A DNA stretch of 64,000 nucleotides from Gnomoniopsis sp. IMI 355080 (GCA_027946555.1 JAPEVC010000003.1:62001-126000), one strand, 5' to 3'. Positions 24,138 through 36,273 are shown, counted from the stretch's first letter. Translations and numbers: made by a program. The notes: generated by a model from the sequence alone, not told the origin.

Positions 24138-25461
24138 TCACCATTCCCTTGATGTGGGCACATGTAGCTTGCGATGCAGCCTGGACACAATATCTACAAA
24201 AGCAGGCTCATTCTCCTCATTGACAATTCCATGCCGAATGAAAAAGTCAATCAGCGCGACCGCCGTGTTGGGCTTGAACTCGCCCTGTGCCATAGCCTCC
24301 TGCACCGTCTCCAGATCCCACAGATAGAACTCCTCCACCTCATCGTCCCGGGGCTTCGGCACAATCGCCTCGGCCAGCTCCGGTGGGACCTCGAGGTCGT
24401 AGTTGTACAGCACGTCGGGGACGCAGAGACCCACGTCATACCCTCCCGCTTCGGCCTGCTTGTCCGAGCCGCCGCCGCTGCCCGTCTGCGTCACGTATGT
24501 GATGATGCCCACGGGCTTGACGTGTTTCGTCACAAAGTCTTCGGGGAGCGAGGCCTCCTCGTCTGCTTCGTGGATGATGCACTCGAGGGGCGACTGTTAG
24601 GCATCTTTATGATTAGTATCCTACATTTAGGAAGCTCAAGGGGGGGATGCGTGGAAAGGTGTTTTGGAGAATGTCTTGAAAAAGCGCAGAGCAAGCAACA
24701 TTGGCAACATGGTCTTGTCTGGGCTTTACAAGAGCATGTGTCCTACAACAACCAAGGAAAATTACAAAAGGTAGTAGTTTGGAGTAGGGGGTGGGTGGAG
24801 CTGACCTCCTCCGCCTTGACACCACCAGCGACGGTATTATCCAGCATGCCCGGGTACGTCCTACAATAGCGGCTGCGGCGGGGCACCCAGAACCTATACT
24901 TGCCCTCCTCCGACTTGGTATATACGGTCATATGGGCGCCTCGGTTGGCAATGCCAAACAAGGGCGCCGCGGACCGCCGCAGCTGCACGAGCGCCCGCTT
25001 GCCCTGATAGTTGCGCGCGGCCATGATGCGGAAATCCTCGCCCTCTGCCTTGCGCCCAAGCGTCTTCGAAAAGACGCCCTTGTCCTGCGCGGCTTGGAGG
25101 AGGGTTCGGAAGGAGGCGTTGCACGCGGCTGCGGTGTCTGTGCCCTGGGAGGTGTCGAGGAGCATCACGCGGCGTGGTTGCTGCTGCTGCTGCTGCTGTG
25201 GGGGATCGTCGACCACAAAGTCAGACGTCCATGGCATCTGCTCCACGACGCTGGGGGCGATGTAGCCGTGTGGACGGTCATCTCCGGGCAGCAGGAAGGC
25301 ATAGTATCCGGCCTCGCCGCTGATTAACTGTGGTATTTGGTCGTAAGGGAAACTGGAAAGCGAGTCAATTAATGTCTGTAGGGAATATGAACAATGACTA
25401 CATACCTATCACACTCTTCCAAGAGCTGTAAGTTGGTCTTGCGGCCTTTTTGTGCCGTCAT
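24138..25461 (-). CDS. NUDIX hydrolase with DUF4743 N-terminal domain (thiamine pyrophosphokinase-related)
   Basis: Three exons: 25461-25406, 25352-24806 and 24593-24138, giving 352 aa. Introns are 53 and 212 bp, the second longer than usual here. The DUF4743 part starts at NLQLLEECDSFPY, formed across the first junction, and the NUDIX fold at TYPGMLDNTVAGGVKAEESP, formed across the second. The NUDIX box reads ECIIHEADEEASLP at 205-218, with His209 where the family normally has Arg. Related proteins remove phosphate from oxidised thiamine diphosphate; the substrate here is inferred from that family only. A seven-residue Gln run is at 25178-25198. An in-frame ATG at 25674 would add 71 residues that look like a mitochondrial presequence (VLVRRYSATL), so the start is uncertain. 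Confidence 0.88.
25178..25198 (-). repeat. CAG repeat coding polyglutamine
   Basis: Six CTG triplets after one TTG on the plus strand, read as seven Gln codons in the NUDIX protein, in a linker before PRRVMLLD. Likely length-variable between strains. Confidence 0.8.
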
Positions 25462-26809
25462 ATTCGCGTTTGCAGTAACGAAAGATTGTGAATGCAAAGG
25501 AGAGCGAGGCCGCACCAGGTTTATTAGACGAGGACGAATGCTATGATGGCAGTATGCTGGTCCGGAGCAGCAAAGAGTGGCCGAATACCTACGTACAAGA
25601 ACAGCTGCGATCCTGGGTACTCTAGAGACTATCGAAAGTGAGCTATGATATCTCACGAAGGACAACGAGGCCATCAGTGCTCCTAAGAATTTTGTGGCCT
25701 TAATGTCAGTGAGAGAGCTTAATTAAGACATACTTTAGATGATACCCTTGGACAGTACGTACACACTAGAATTTCGCTCAGTACCAGCTGCCGAATGCCT
25801 TAGGGTTAGGGTGAGCATCAGTCAGAAGCAGAGGTGCTTTAAGTTGCTCGTGCCACCGTCTGGGCTCATGTTATGATGTGTTTTGATTGCTATGCCTCAG
25901 GGCGTTTGGTAAAGCCCGAGATGTTGAAAAGGAGGGCCGTTGCATGAGTGGAGGGGGAGGAAGGGCCGAGAGGAGCGTGAGTTGGAACCCGGGCGGATCT
26001 AGTCCACGTTTGACAATAAGGTAAGCCACACCACTTCCACATCTGAACTTGAATAATCATTACATATGTTCTGTGTTCTTGAGATCTGACGAGTGTCAGC
26101 TAGGATGAGGCAACCCAGGCCGCAAACTTCCTATCATGAGGCGGCCTGATACAGATGTGGCCCGTGGGAATCGTGGGAAGGAGGCACGGTTCCCCTTGGC
26201 ATTTAATAGTTACATTTTACATGCTCGCTGTATACAAACCTGCGATTTCGTGCCTCACATCCAGTATTGGTGACAATGTTGGCCATCTCCGTGGAGATCT
26301 TCTAGAACCTCGTCCTGTGAAGCACAACGTCCGAGATCTCCTCCACCATCAGTGCCCCAGACGTCTCCATCGAAGGCAGCGTGTCAAAATCAGGCAACTT
26401 TCTCGAAATATGTCTCCTGTTTCCGATACATTGAACGGTATCACAATGGCGCTGTGGCGTCCAAATTGTATCAGATAGGTATCCCTCGTCTACATGTCAT
26501 TTGCTGGCGCCCGCCACAGGTGCGAGTGCGTCGAAACACTGACTGCCAGGAGTTTGATTCCAGGCACGGAGACAGTCGGGTCGTAGTGGCCTAATTTCAA
26601 TGAGCAATATAATCGAGAGTCCAGGTTGCATGATCAAGTCGACAGCCCGCGTCCTAGGAATTCGAGCAAGCTTCTGCTGTCTCGCGTGCCATGGTGTTCA
26701 GATAAGCCTCCAGCATAATAGATGCCGTCTGAGAGCCTCTTCAGGCACCCAGTCGAGAATGTGGTCGTCTGCTCGCCGGACTTTGACCTGTTCCTCCAGC
26801 CGTAACAGG
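25462..26809. other. Intergenic 1.35 kb
   Basis: Upstream of the NUDIX gene and downstream of the HET gene. It may include an N-terminal extension of the NUDIX protein up to 25674. Two TTAGGG-like units occur at 25800-25812. Open frames at 26155-26600 are short and unrecognised. Confidence 0.35.
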
Positions 26810-29063
26810 CTAGACAATTTCAATCGTACAAGTCCGACATGTATCAAAAAATGTGGGAGCCACGTATCCGAATGTTCCCACCCTTACGTATTTACCCTCA
26901 GCGTGGCGTGAAGGATGCACGACTAGGCCAAAGGCCTCGCCCCGTTGATACGACGGACTCGTTCCGTTCAGCATACCAATGAGAACGAGCATTAGCTGCC
27001 CCAGATCCTCCTCAGATGTCTGCACCGCCCAGTCGAAGATGATGGAGCATTGGGCATTCCCACTCAGGTGGAAGCGATGTATTGGGTTGACCAAAGACTT
27101 GGGCCCGTGGGACAAATAACGGCGCCCGCCCTCGTGCAGAAGCGATGGATGTTCGCATTGTTGTAAATCATACACATGAGTCGTGAGACACAGTGAAGCG
27201 CTCGATATCTGGCCATATGGGTCGGTGGAGTTAGGCTGTATCTGAACGTCCAGGCTTTCGTACGCAGGTCGGACCGCCCATTCGCCAGACGATCCGTTGA
27301 GAGGCCCTGGCCGAGGCCCACGTCCTATGAAGCCTGTGCCTCCACCAGCCCAAACACCGTATATATGCCCTCGACCAACCCAACTCCAGGAAGGACAAAC
27401 ATACGAAGCTGGGGAGGAGAGATGGTTGTCCAACGCATCTAGGAGTAAATGAAGGGAGCGCACAGGTGGCCTTAACCAGCTCCAGAACAGTCCACTGACC
27501 AAATCAGACCTCCACAAGCCAGCGACGTAGTCTAGCTTGTTGGGCACGACTGTGTTGTTGTGCAGAGTAGAAGCGAACCGCTGCGCCAGGCCAGAAAGTG
27601 CAGGCAGCCAATCAGCGGGGTTGGTGACCTGCCGGCGCGAGTATGAGGGCACAACCTCCGAGTACCAAGCCTCGTACCTTTCTCTCGAGCTGTGGGACAT
27701 GGAGTCGCAGTTTGTGTCTTTCGTATCCAAAGACAGCTGTGTCAAGCCAGACGTCAGATTGGGATAGCTGGGAAGGCAACCTTTGTCCGCATGATTACAG
27801 CTGAACTGCATACCCAGCCTCGTGAAATAGATTCGCCGAGGCGACAGTGCTTCCTCTTGGAAAGTCCATGCCCGGCGACCCCACTGGGACGTGTCGCGGC
27901 ACTGCTTTGCAAGTCTCTTCCCATCTGGAAGATTGGGGCTGCACATCCAAGCCTGTATCATATAAGAGCCACCCTCGGAAGCCACAACGACCTGCGGCCA
28001 GTCCCGAGACAAGTAGCCTTCAGAGCAGGACGCGCTTGTCAGGGAGCACACAGTCACGTACGAGTGGCCGTAAATCTTGTGCATCAGCGACGATTCGCGC
28101 GTCCAGTCATCTACGTCGCCCTGCTGAATACACAACGCGTCGATCCACACAAAGGGGATCTCCAATGCGCGTGCGAGGGCAATCGTGTCCCGCTGGGTCC
28201 CGCTCGCAGCGTCGAGGCTGAAACCAGCGTGCAGGGCTGGAGCGGTCCCTCGTGTGAGTTTGAGTTGTGTGCCGTTGCCCCAGCAGTAGCTCAGGGTCAA
28301 GTAGCGGAGGTCTGTTGATGTAAGAGCGTCGCGCGGCAAGGTCGCGCTCTGGATCACTCTCGGAAGGGCGCCACGCACGTCGACCAGACGTTCCGGGAGA
28401 AAGGTCGACGAGGGACCCTGAGGAGAGTGGACGCAACTGGTCTCGCACTGTGCAAGATGGGCTTTCATGATGGAAATATGCTCTGGGTTCAGAGCATGGT
28501 CCGTCATTGGAGGGGGCAGGTGCAATACCGAGGACTGGTCTGGCGGTCTGGTGAGAGGAAAACACAGATAGCCTCCACGCCACTGTCTCCCTATCAGACC
28601 TGGACGCAAAGCGCCAATTTAGCATCCGAGTTCACCCAATTGCGGGCGCACGATGCGACATACCAGGTCCCAATGGGAAATACAATGAACCCATGAGCAG
28701 ACACTCGTCGAATTGCTCACCCGTTTCCTGCTCGCTGTCCCGGTCCGAGAAGTTGTCCCGGAACCAAAAATCCACGTACATGACGAAAGGAGGCTGTAAT
28801 CTCCTCACCTGTTCCTCCAGGCCGATCTGGTCTCGGACCATGGCAGTGACCTCGGTGGACCGCACGACTCCAAGGAGAAAGACATAGAACCCACAGGTGC
28901 CATCGTGGCTTTCGTGGGGCTCGAATGTGTGTGAGGCGGTATAGAAGAAGTCGTATTTGGCAACGGGCGTGTAGCCTCCCGAGTCACTGTCTGGTCTGGG
29001 AAGACAAAGCGCGTGACGGCAGCTGGTGCATAATGGAGTGTTGGGGCCCTCCGAAGGGCTCAT
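26810..29063 (-). CDS. HET-domain protein (heterokaryon incompatibility family)
   Basis: Two exons: 29063-28664 and 28599-26810, giving 729 aa. The 64-bp intron has donor GTATGT and acceptor GTCCAG, and the junction reads PLGP|GLIGRQW. The HET domain begins at about residue 233 with LRYLTLSYCWGNG, followed by FVWIDALCIQQGDVDDW and the MHKIYGHSYVTVC block, the three usual HET motifs. HET proteins trigger cell death when unlike strains fuse; the partner cannot be told from sequence. The rest matches the common architecture of HET proteins with a long C-terminal half (CSHADKGC-type region, WSWVGR). The start at MSPSEGPNTPLC was chosen as the first ATG of the continuous frame; a short frame upstream lacks support. 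Confidence 0.9.
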
Positions 29064-30318
29064 TGTCGAGATGACAGCTGTCTTACAGGAGTGGGAACAG
29101 GCTGCAACGTACGTATATCTCCCGCAAAAAGAGACGTCGTTGGCTAGGCTTGGGCTAGGCTGGCCACTCTCCCGTAAATGTAAATGCACGCTCTACACGC
29201 GAGCAGGGCCCCACTTTTTCTACGGTGATGCCCTAACCTATCGTCGTGGGAACATTACCTAGATGTTAGCAGCTCATGAACTCGGGTATGACTGCAAACT
29301 CGAGGAACCATTTAGCTCCTCAAAGTATTTTCCAAAACATACTTCAATCAAGGAGCTGAGACTTCCGAGATGATTATGCAAAAGGCGATTATTGTAAGCA
29401 AACCCACGTGTCACTCTGATCACTCTGAAAATGCCCACCACTATCGTACAAATGATCGAGAGCATTGCTCTCCTACAGCCTGCGTTGGTCTTTTCTTTGT
29501 CGAAAGCACCTGTTTGTCGAACCACAGCAGCTTTTCTGGAGACATTAATGGGGTTGACCAATGCTTTACTTGACCTTGTCCAAAGTAGACTCCGCAACGT
29601 TTGTACGATGAGATCCGTGCCGTCTGTTACTTTTCGGCGATTAGGCGCTAGAAGCGCTGCGATCAGGATCCACAATCCTTAGACCCTCGTCGAGATGAGG
29701 GTCAAAGGCGACAAGATCAGCAGAAACAAGATCCCAAGAATCAACAAAACTGATTTGTCATTTCCGAATTCGCGACTGCTCCCTTCAATATGTACATGAA
29801 CCCCGATCCCCCGATCCGAGGGCAGAAAATGCGATGACTACCACAGCCGCCCGGATGACAATTTTTTGGAATCCTGTCTCCGTTTCCTTGCCTTCTGTGT
29901 CTTATCATGAGTGGGTGCTAACGCGATGGGGATATCAGGAAAAGCAAAGCCTATTGTCGTAGCGACAAGATAGCTGGTAAAGAGAGAAAAAGGCTGAAGA
30001 CAGTGTATCCGAAATGGTGGAAGGCCCAGGCGTTTGATGGTGTCAAGAGATGCTCCATCTGTCCAATATTGTCCAGGTTCTTTCTATAAGATTTCCCTCC
30101 TTTTTAGTGTTGCAACCGAGCCAAATGCAGGTATGACAACCGCTCAGTCCAGCTCAACCGCCAGTCGGGAGAAGTCTGGCTGGTCGGTTGATTCTTATTC
30201 AGAATGCGTCCCCATTGAGACTCAAGCTCCGGAATCTCGCCCTCGTTGCGTGAGGGCTGCGCTCGTTCTCCCTACCAGTAAACGCAAAAGCAAAATCGTA
30301 AGCGGACTTGCCCCTAGA
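29064..30318. other. Intergenic 1.25 kb
   Basis: Lies upstream of the HET gene and downstream of the phosphogluconolactonase gene. Overlapping open frames of 80-130 codons on both strands at 29274-29682 have no family resemblance and contradict each other. No gene is called. Confidence 0.35.
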
Positions 30319-31315
30319 CTATAGGTTGAAACCCTATTATATTGATCAGTAATCATGTTCCAGCATATATTGTCCTCAGATGTCTAAGGAGCAAATGCCA
30401 CGTGGATACAACTCCAATTTCACGTGGGGAATGGTCTAGGGTGCTCAAGATGCGAACTATAACTGGCTGGAACTGGAGAAGTAGAAAGTACAAAACAGCA
30501 CGTACCCTCTTGGGATAACCCACGCCCTCGATGGCAGCGTCGTCAACGAACCAGCTACACCTGTCGCCTGTGTTCTCGTTCACCAGCGCACAAGGAAGAC
30601 CGGAGGCGGCGCCCTCTTCGAAAATCTGCTTCATGATGCCCTTCTTGCCGCCGCCAGTCGCAACAAAGGCGATGCGCACGGCATGAGTAACGACGGGCAG
30701 TGTCAGGGTGATGCGCTTTGGCGGGGGCTTGGGGCTGTCCTCAATAGGGGCGACCCAAGCAGTGGCCTCACGCAAGAGCTCGTGACCGGGGAACAGCGAG
30801 CAAGTGTGGCCATCGGGGCCGCAGCCCAGCAGCAGCAAGTCAAAGATGGGCAGGCGAACGGAGTCGCGCGAGGCAAACGAGCTCACCAGAAGCTGCTCGT
30901 AGTCGTCGGCGACTTCGAGGGCCTCCTCGTTGAGCTTGTCCTTGTTGATAGGGTAGACGTTAGGTTTGGGACCATTGGCGGGAAGCTTATCGAGCAGCTC
31001 TGCCTTGAGCAGAGCATAGTTGGAGTCGGCGTGGTCCAGAGGCACGACGCGCTCGTCGGCAAAGAAGATTTCCCACTTATCCCACTTGACGGTGTCGGCC
31101 TCGCCACTGGCGGGGGCTAGGAGAGCCTGTGCAAGAGTCTTGGGGAGCGAGCCACCAGAAACAGCAACCTTGAAGGAGCCATGGCGTTGTATGCCGGCGT
31201 TCTGGCAGTTGATCACGTATGCGCGCAGGGCTGGGGCCAGGGCAGCGACGTCGGGGAAGGGGAACAGGTTGGCCTGGCCGTGGGTGCCCAGGGACTGGCG
31301 GGGTGTGGAAGCCAT
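30319..31315 (-). CDS. 6-phosphogluconolactonase
   Basis: Hydrolyses 6-phosphogluconolactone in the oxidative pentose phosphate pathway, in the cytosol. Exon 1 is 31315-30506 (270 codons) and carries the family signatures: VAVSGGSLPKTLAQALL, the FADERVVPLDHADSNY block and the LLLLGCGPDGHTCSLFPGH loop. The frame would run on into an unusual hydrophobic tail, but a good donor (AGG|GTACGT) follows KR. The best matching acceptor is ATAATAG at 30334, preceded by a TACTGAT branch site; this gives a 172-bp intron and a 15-nt last exon, 30333-30319, ending the protein as KRGFNL at 274 aa, the usual length. The ATG at 31315 gives the normal N-terminus; longer frames upstream lack an ATG. The exact last exon is inferred. 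Confidence 0.92.
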
Positions 31316-33250
31316 CGTGTCGTGTCGACTCTGAATGAACAGCTTTAGGTATCGAGACTGGTGACGACTGAATGCGGGATCGGGCTGAGCAGAGCTATGC
31401 CGAATCAAGCAGATTCGAGGCTGACGTCGTTGCGCGATTTGACAGCGGGCGGCGTTGTGAAGCACTCACAAGCTGCAGGCAAAGACTGTCGCAAACCTGC
31501 AGGAGCACAAATGAGCATGTAGATGACACAACCGTCTGATGTGGGTGTCCACGGACAATAGAGGGTGAAAGTAGAGCGACGTCCGAAATGGGCTAAAGAT
31601 GGTGATGAGAGGTGGATGCAGCGTTTGTAGGCTGATGAGTGAGGTTGAATGTCGTCTTGGAGGGGCGGAGGGTCTGGCTACAGGGGTGGCAGAGCTGTCT
31701 ACACGTCGGGAGCTGTCCAAGGCAAAGCGCGCAATAGTGGGGTCCAGTACATCCCTCCGTCTGCACTGATTTCTACCGTACCGCGCAGCGTGCCTTCTAG
31801 GGTTTAAGGTTCACTTCCTATCGATAAGGCCTTGCTGCAAGTTGCTCTTACTAACGTACAGAGTACTTACCCAAGTACATAGTACGTATAAGTAGTACCA
31901 CATATGGTGGACCCGCTTGTCGCATTAAAACGCTGCGATCCGCAGTTGGCCCCTCCGAAGCTTCGAGAAATCCGCAGGCGAGGATGCCAGAACTACCTAA
32001 CCAGACACTTCGAAAGCAAAGCCCCGAGAATGAATGGAAGACGCGCTGACGACAGGATTGCAATCTGTCACTGAGTCTGGCTGACATCCACGTCCAAGTC
32101 GGGGGAAAAAGTTGACCTGTCAGATAATGCAGAAAGACAAAGGTTTCCGGGGTCTAGTATATACATAGTAGATGGAGGGGCATGTGGCCTAGCGTGCTGT
32201 TGATAGAATTTGAATTAGATTCAACGACGACTTGCCTATGGGACTCAGATCCTTCTTCGCAACCTTATACAATGCCAGGTCAGAGCATGAGAATATCAAA
32301 GAGACATGAAAATATCAGCAAAAGGATGGTTAGAGCAGCGACTCCGGGGGGATCGTGGGTAAAAGGCTCGAGCCGGGCGGGTGCTAATAGGGATCCTGTA
32401 GACGCGTTGCGGTTTGCAAGTGAGGTCTTGTCACATGCTAATAAATTCCCACGGCGATCCTACCTTAGGTAGGTGAACAACGTGGCGTGCGAGGCTCTGG
32501 TCTGGACCCCCTCAATAAAGCCCAACTGGAATGCGACCTGCCGCATCTCCTAAATTATGCCGGCCTGATACGGAATACACTGTACGTGGTTTCTTTTGGG
32601 GAACAAGTTTGAGTGCGATTCAAGTAGTCTTTTAAGATACCTAGATACCTGTCTGCCTACCTAAGTGCTTGTTAGTCGGTAAATCCAGGTCTACGGTTGG
32701 GACGAGGGATATGATAAGTTTTTTGCTTAGTTCGCATAACGAGCATAGCACCATATGAACTGAATCCAGATTTGACGGACTGTGCATTCTATATACGAAT
32801 CTATACAAATAGCAATTGCAAGACCAAGTTCGTTGTACATTGTAATTTGACATCTGAGTCAAGATGCACCCTAGCCGAAACACCCGACCCAGCCGTTGTC
32901 ATCATCATCAGCCTCATCCAAGTTGGCCTGTCGGCTGGAGAAACAATGTCGTCATCGTGCACCAGCAATCATTGATAAGCTTCCGCGTCGTGCCGGACCA
33001 TGCCCGATGATTCAGAGGCTAGTTACAATTCAATCAGAACCAGCTCAGTCTTTGGGCACATCTAGGAGATCTTTGATCATCCCCCTAGAGGAGTCTTGAG
33101 GGGACCTAACTACCCCTGGATAAACAGAAAGTGCTCACCACTGCCTGTCCACCCAAACTTTCAACATCCATGTAGGTAAGGGGACTTTAGCAACAAAAGA
33201 AGGTTCGGTCCGCTGGCCGTCACTTGGCCCCAGGGGCTTGGGCTACCTGG

Positions 33251-33284
33251 AGGTACTGTACCTACTATGTAGGTAGGTAGGATA
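33251..33284. repeat. TACCTA/TAGGTA palindromic cluster
   Basis: Short inverted words (tactgtacctactatgtaggtaggtag region) that can fold back. The same words recur at 13244-13264, 33491-33513, 36305-36326, 44340-44400 and 61259-61280, always outside coding sequence. Confidence 0.6.
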
Positions 33285-33490
33285 GGGTCAGGATGGATAA
33301 GCCTCTGAAGAGCGACATGACATGCGTCACTCCGTTCAAAACTTCGAGGCACATGCTACCTATAGTCCCATCAACGGCCAAGATAGGCAGGCCATGAGGT
33401 ACATAGTAAATACTGGATATTCAAGCCAGCTAGTTTCAAGGCTTGTATGCACATATTACCAGAATTTAAATGCTCACCTCGATCGCTGAC

Positions 33491-33513
33491 TGCCTACCTA
33501 CCTACTACCTACA
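33491..33513. repeat. CTAC tandem tract
   Basis: Four- and seven-base steps of CTAC/CTACCTA, the reverse of the cluster 200 bp upstream, about 185 bp before the PHO13-like start codon. Confidence 0.6.
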
Positions 33514-33697
33514 CAACGGCCTGGCCCGAGGGTTAACGGCAACTGAGTCGCTAGTCAGGCCGTTACCGAGCGGCCGGGACTGACCACTTTTCCAGACAAA
33601 CGTGCAAAGGCGCCAACTCTCCATTCATGAGCCTTCATAGACTGTCCACAGAATTCAATAATATACACTCTCAGACTATACATCAGCTCGCCAAAAT

Positions 33698-34810
33698 ATG
33701 TCAGCTGCTCCAAAGTGCCTCACTGGCGACGCCGCCGCCATCCAAGAATTCCTCGGCAAATTCGATGTGAGTCATTTCCTGACAGAACTAGCCACTGGGC
33801 CGTGAAACGGCACTTAAGTATATACTAACGTTCTTGTAGACTTTCCTTATAGATTGCGATGGTAAGTGGCAGTCAAGACATGCAATCGTTATGCCGTAAT
33901 ACTAACAACAACCTCAGGTGTCCTCTGGTCAGGGGATCATGTCTTCCCCAACATCCCCGAGACGATAAAATTCCTTCAGTCCACTGGTGAGTACAGCATC
34001 ACTTTTGACAAGGAAACTCAAGAGACACCACGCTCACACCTCTTAAAAGGCAAGCGCACTGTCTTCGTCACCAACAACAGCACCAAGTCGCGCGCCGAAT
34101 ACCTCACCAAATTCGCCGCCAAAGGTATCCCCAGCAGCGTGGACGACGTCTTCGGCTCCGCCTACTCGGCCGCCGTCTACATTTCGCGGATCCTCGCGCT
34201 GCCCGCCCCCAAGAACAAAGTCTTTGTGCTCGGGGAAGCCGGCATCGAGGCCGAGCTACGCTCCGAAAACGTCCCTTTTATCGGTGGCACCGACCCGGCC
34301 CTGCGGCGGGACATTACGGAGGCTGACTTTGCGGGACTTGCGGACGGATCGCTGCTCGACGACGACGTGGGTATCGTGCTGGCCGGCCTAGATTTCCATG
34401 TCAACTACCTCAAATTGGCGACTGCGTATCAGTATCTCCGGCGGGGCGCTACGTTCTTGGCCACGAATACGGACAGCACGTTGCCCATGAACCATACGTT
34501 CTTCCCTGGCGCGGGGAGTGTGCTGGTGCCATTAAGTAATATGATCAAGCAGCAGCCGCTCGCGCTGGGCAAGCCGAGTCAAGCGATGATGGATGCGGTG
34601 GAAGGCAAGTACCACCTGGACCGGGCGAGGACGTGCATGATCGGTGATCGGCTGGATACGGATATATTGTTTGGTGTGGAGGGAAAGCTGGGCGGGACAT
34701 TGGCCGTGTTGAGTGGCGTGAACAAGCAGAGTGATTGGGAGGCTGAGGGCGCGGTGGCAAGGCCGAGTTACTATGTGAATGGCCTGAGTGATTTGCTGGC
34801 TGTTTCATAA
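33698..34810 (+). CDS. PHO13: HAD-family 4-nitrophenylphosphatase (PHO13/phosphoglycolate phosphatase type)
   Basis: Cytosolic HAD phosphatase; relatives act on 2-phosphoglycolate and other metabolite-repair substrates. Four exons: 33698-33766, 33840-33861 (22 nt), 33918-33986 and 34050-34810, giving 306 aa, matching the family. HAD motif I is D28-x-D30 in LIDCDGVLW, assembled from exons 2 and 3. Motif II is FVTNNSTKSR, the lysine motif is LGKPSQAMMDAV, and motif IV is MIGDRLDTDI. The third intron, 33987-34049, is 63 nt, contains no stop and is divisible by three, so the open frame runs through it; it is called an intron because it has donor GTGAGT, a CTCAC branch and AAAAG acceptor and because removal gives the family spacing (FLQSTGKRTVFVTNN). 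Confidence is high. Confidence 0.94.
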
Positions 34811-36240
34811 AGGGGAAAGTTTTTCCGGATTTAACGTTTGGCGTCAGTGACTCTGTGTATAGAGACTGGGGACGACACGACTGTGCTCTCGGCTTTGGCT
34901 GTGGGCCTGTGGCGACAAGATAGTTGGTCATGCCTAGGGAGGAGTTTGTGATAGATAGCCTGACAAGCATGGTATGCTATAGAATCCTCCAGCTCTTTCC
35001 AGTAAAACTTTCGCCTTCTACTTGTAGGTGCGGTTACAGGCTTCGTATAGACCCGGTCAGTAGGTTTGACAGAAAAGTTTAACTCCATCTTGTTTCATCT
35101 TGCGCGTCTGAAGTGGCAATGCAACCTCACAAGTCCGCCAAGAGATCTGGCAGGGACACAGCTTTTAAGCTGTGTGAGTGGTGTGCTGGACAAAATACAG
35201 GGTCTCGTTGTCTTGATTGGGCATTGAAAGCTAGGTGGCCACCATCGGAGTCATGTGCGGTCAAGGTTTTGCATATAGCAGCTCTTGGTGTGTATGAAGC
35301 CTCAGGCCCGGGCCCCAAGCTCAAGGAGAATGTTCCGAGGCAGCTGTACGACGACGGGATGACCCTGGCGTCCCCCCAGGGAGCAGTTGTTGTACGCAGT
35401 AGAAGTGTAGGCTCGGAGGGGGGAAGCAAACCCCCACGTGAACCTGCCCAGTTCATGCCAAAGCCAAGAGTGTCCAAGAGACAACCTGGAGCAATTTCCC
35501 TTTCAAGGCCGCATCGCTGCGGCGATCCGTCCATCTTGGACATCAAGGAAGGGTCAGGCGGGAAGCTGGTGTGGCTCCGTGCCATATCTGATACAGAGTC
35601 GTGCAGTAAGCAAACGCACGCAAGAAATTACGAGCTGTTGGTGCCGGAAGTTGTGCGGGCAGGCCTGGATTCCCTTGACAGTTGATGAAGCTCACCCACT
35701 TGTGTGTGGGAAGCTCGTGGCGGATTTTTGACCCGGCCGATTCTTCGAGACCGTCTCCGATGATGTTGCCAGCCGAGTCACATACATCTGGCTGTGACAT
35801 TGATCTGCGGTCCGGTACGGGAAAGCAGCGTGACAAGCAAGAGTCTGGAATTCTGATGCAGGATGCTGCGATGTAGATGCTATCATTTAGACGGTGAGTG
35901 CAAGGACCAGAGCTAGCCGAAAGACCAGCTTGTAGCGCAAACGACGTCACTGCCCAGGCCCAGGCCCTCCCCGCAAGCTGACAGCGACAAGAATTAAGGT
36001 TCACATGCAGCAGACGAGCACGAGAAGAAGGACAGGTGAGACGTGCAGTGGCATCCAAGACACACGGGCGGCGCGTTCGCCGTGTTGGGCATCATCGGTA
36101 GGCTTTCTGCGCTTGTCATGGACGTTTCCACAGATGACTGACTATCCGTACTGCGGCATACTTTCGTAAAGGTAGGCATAGTAGGTGCTGTGCTGTACAA
36201 TACATGCCACTACTCATCAGCAGATTGCCAAGTTCGAGCA

Positions 36241-36273
36241 AGCCAACAGCACAGCCAACAGCACAGCCAACAG
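36241..36273. repeat. 12-bp tandem repeat, 2.75 copies
   Basis: Unit AGCCAACAGCAC repeated exactly twice and then cut short. Intergenic. Confidence 0.85.

Larger units (their letters stand above)
31316..33697. other. 2.4-kb divergent intergenic region rich in TACCTA words
   Basis: Between 6-phosphogluconolactonase (-) and the PHO13-like gene (+). No gene is seen. TACCTA/TAGGTA words cluster at 32460-32472, 32636-32662, 33172-33178, 33251-33284 and 33491-33513. Probably promoter sequence plus repeat debris. Confidence 0.4.

Noticed and set aside
25800..25812. Telomere-like TTAGGG pair
   Set aside because: Only two imperfect units, expected by chance in a 64-kb window.
29274..29682. Open frames on both strands near 29.4 kb
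   Set aside because: They overlap in opposite directions and neither resembles a known protein.
35113..35685. A long plus-strand open frame
   Set aside because: Competing frames of similar length on the other strand and no domain.
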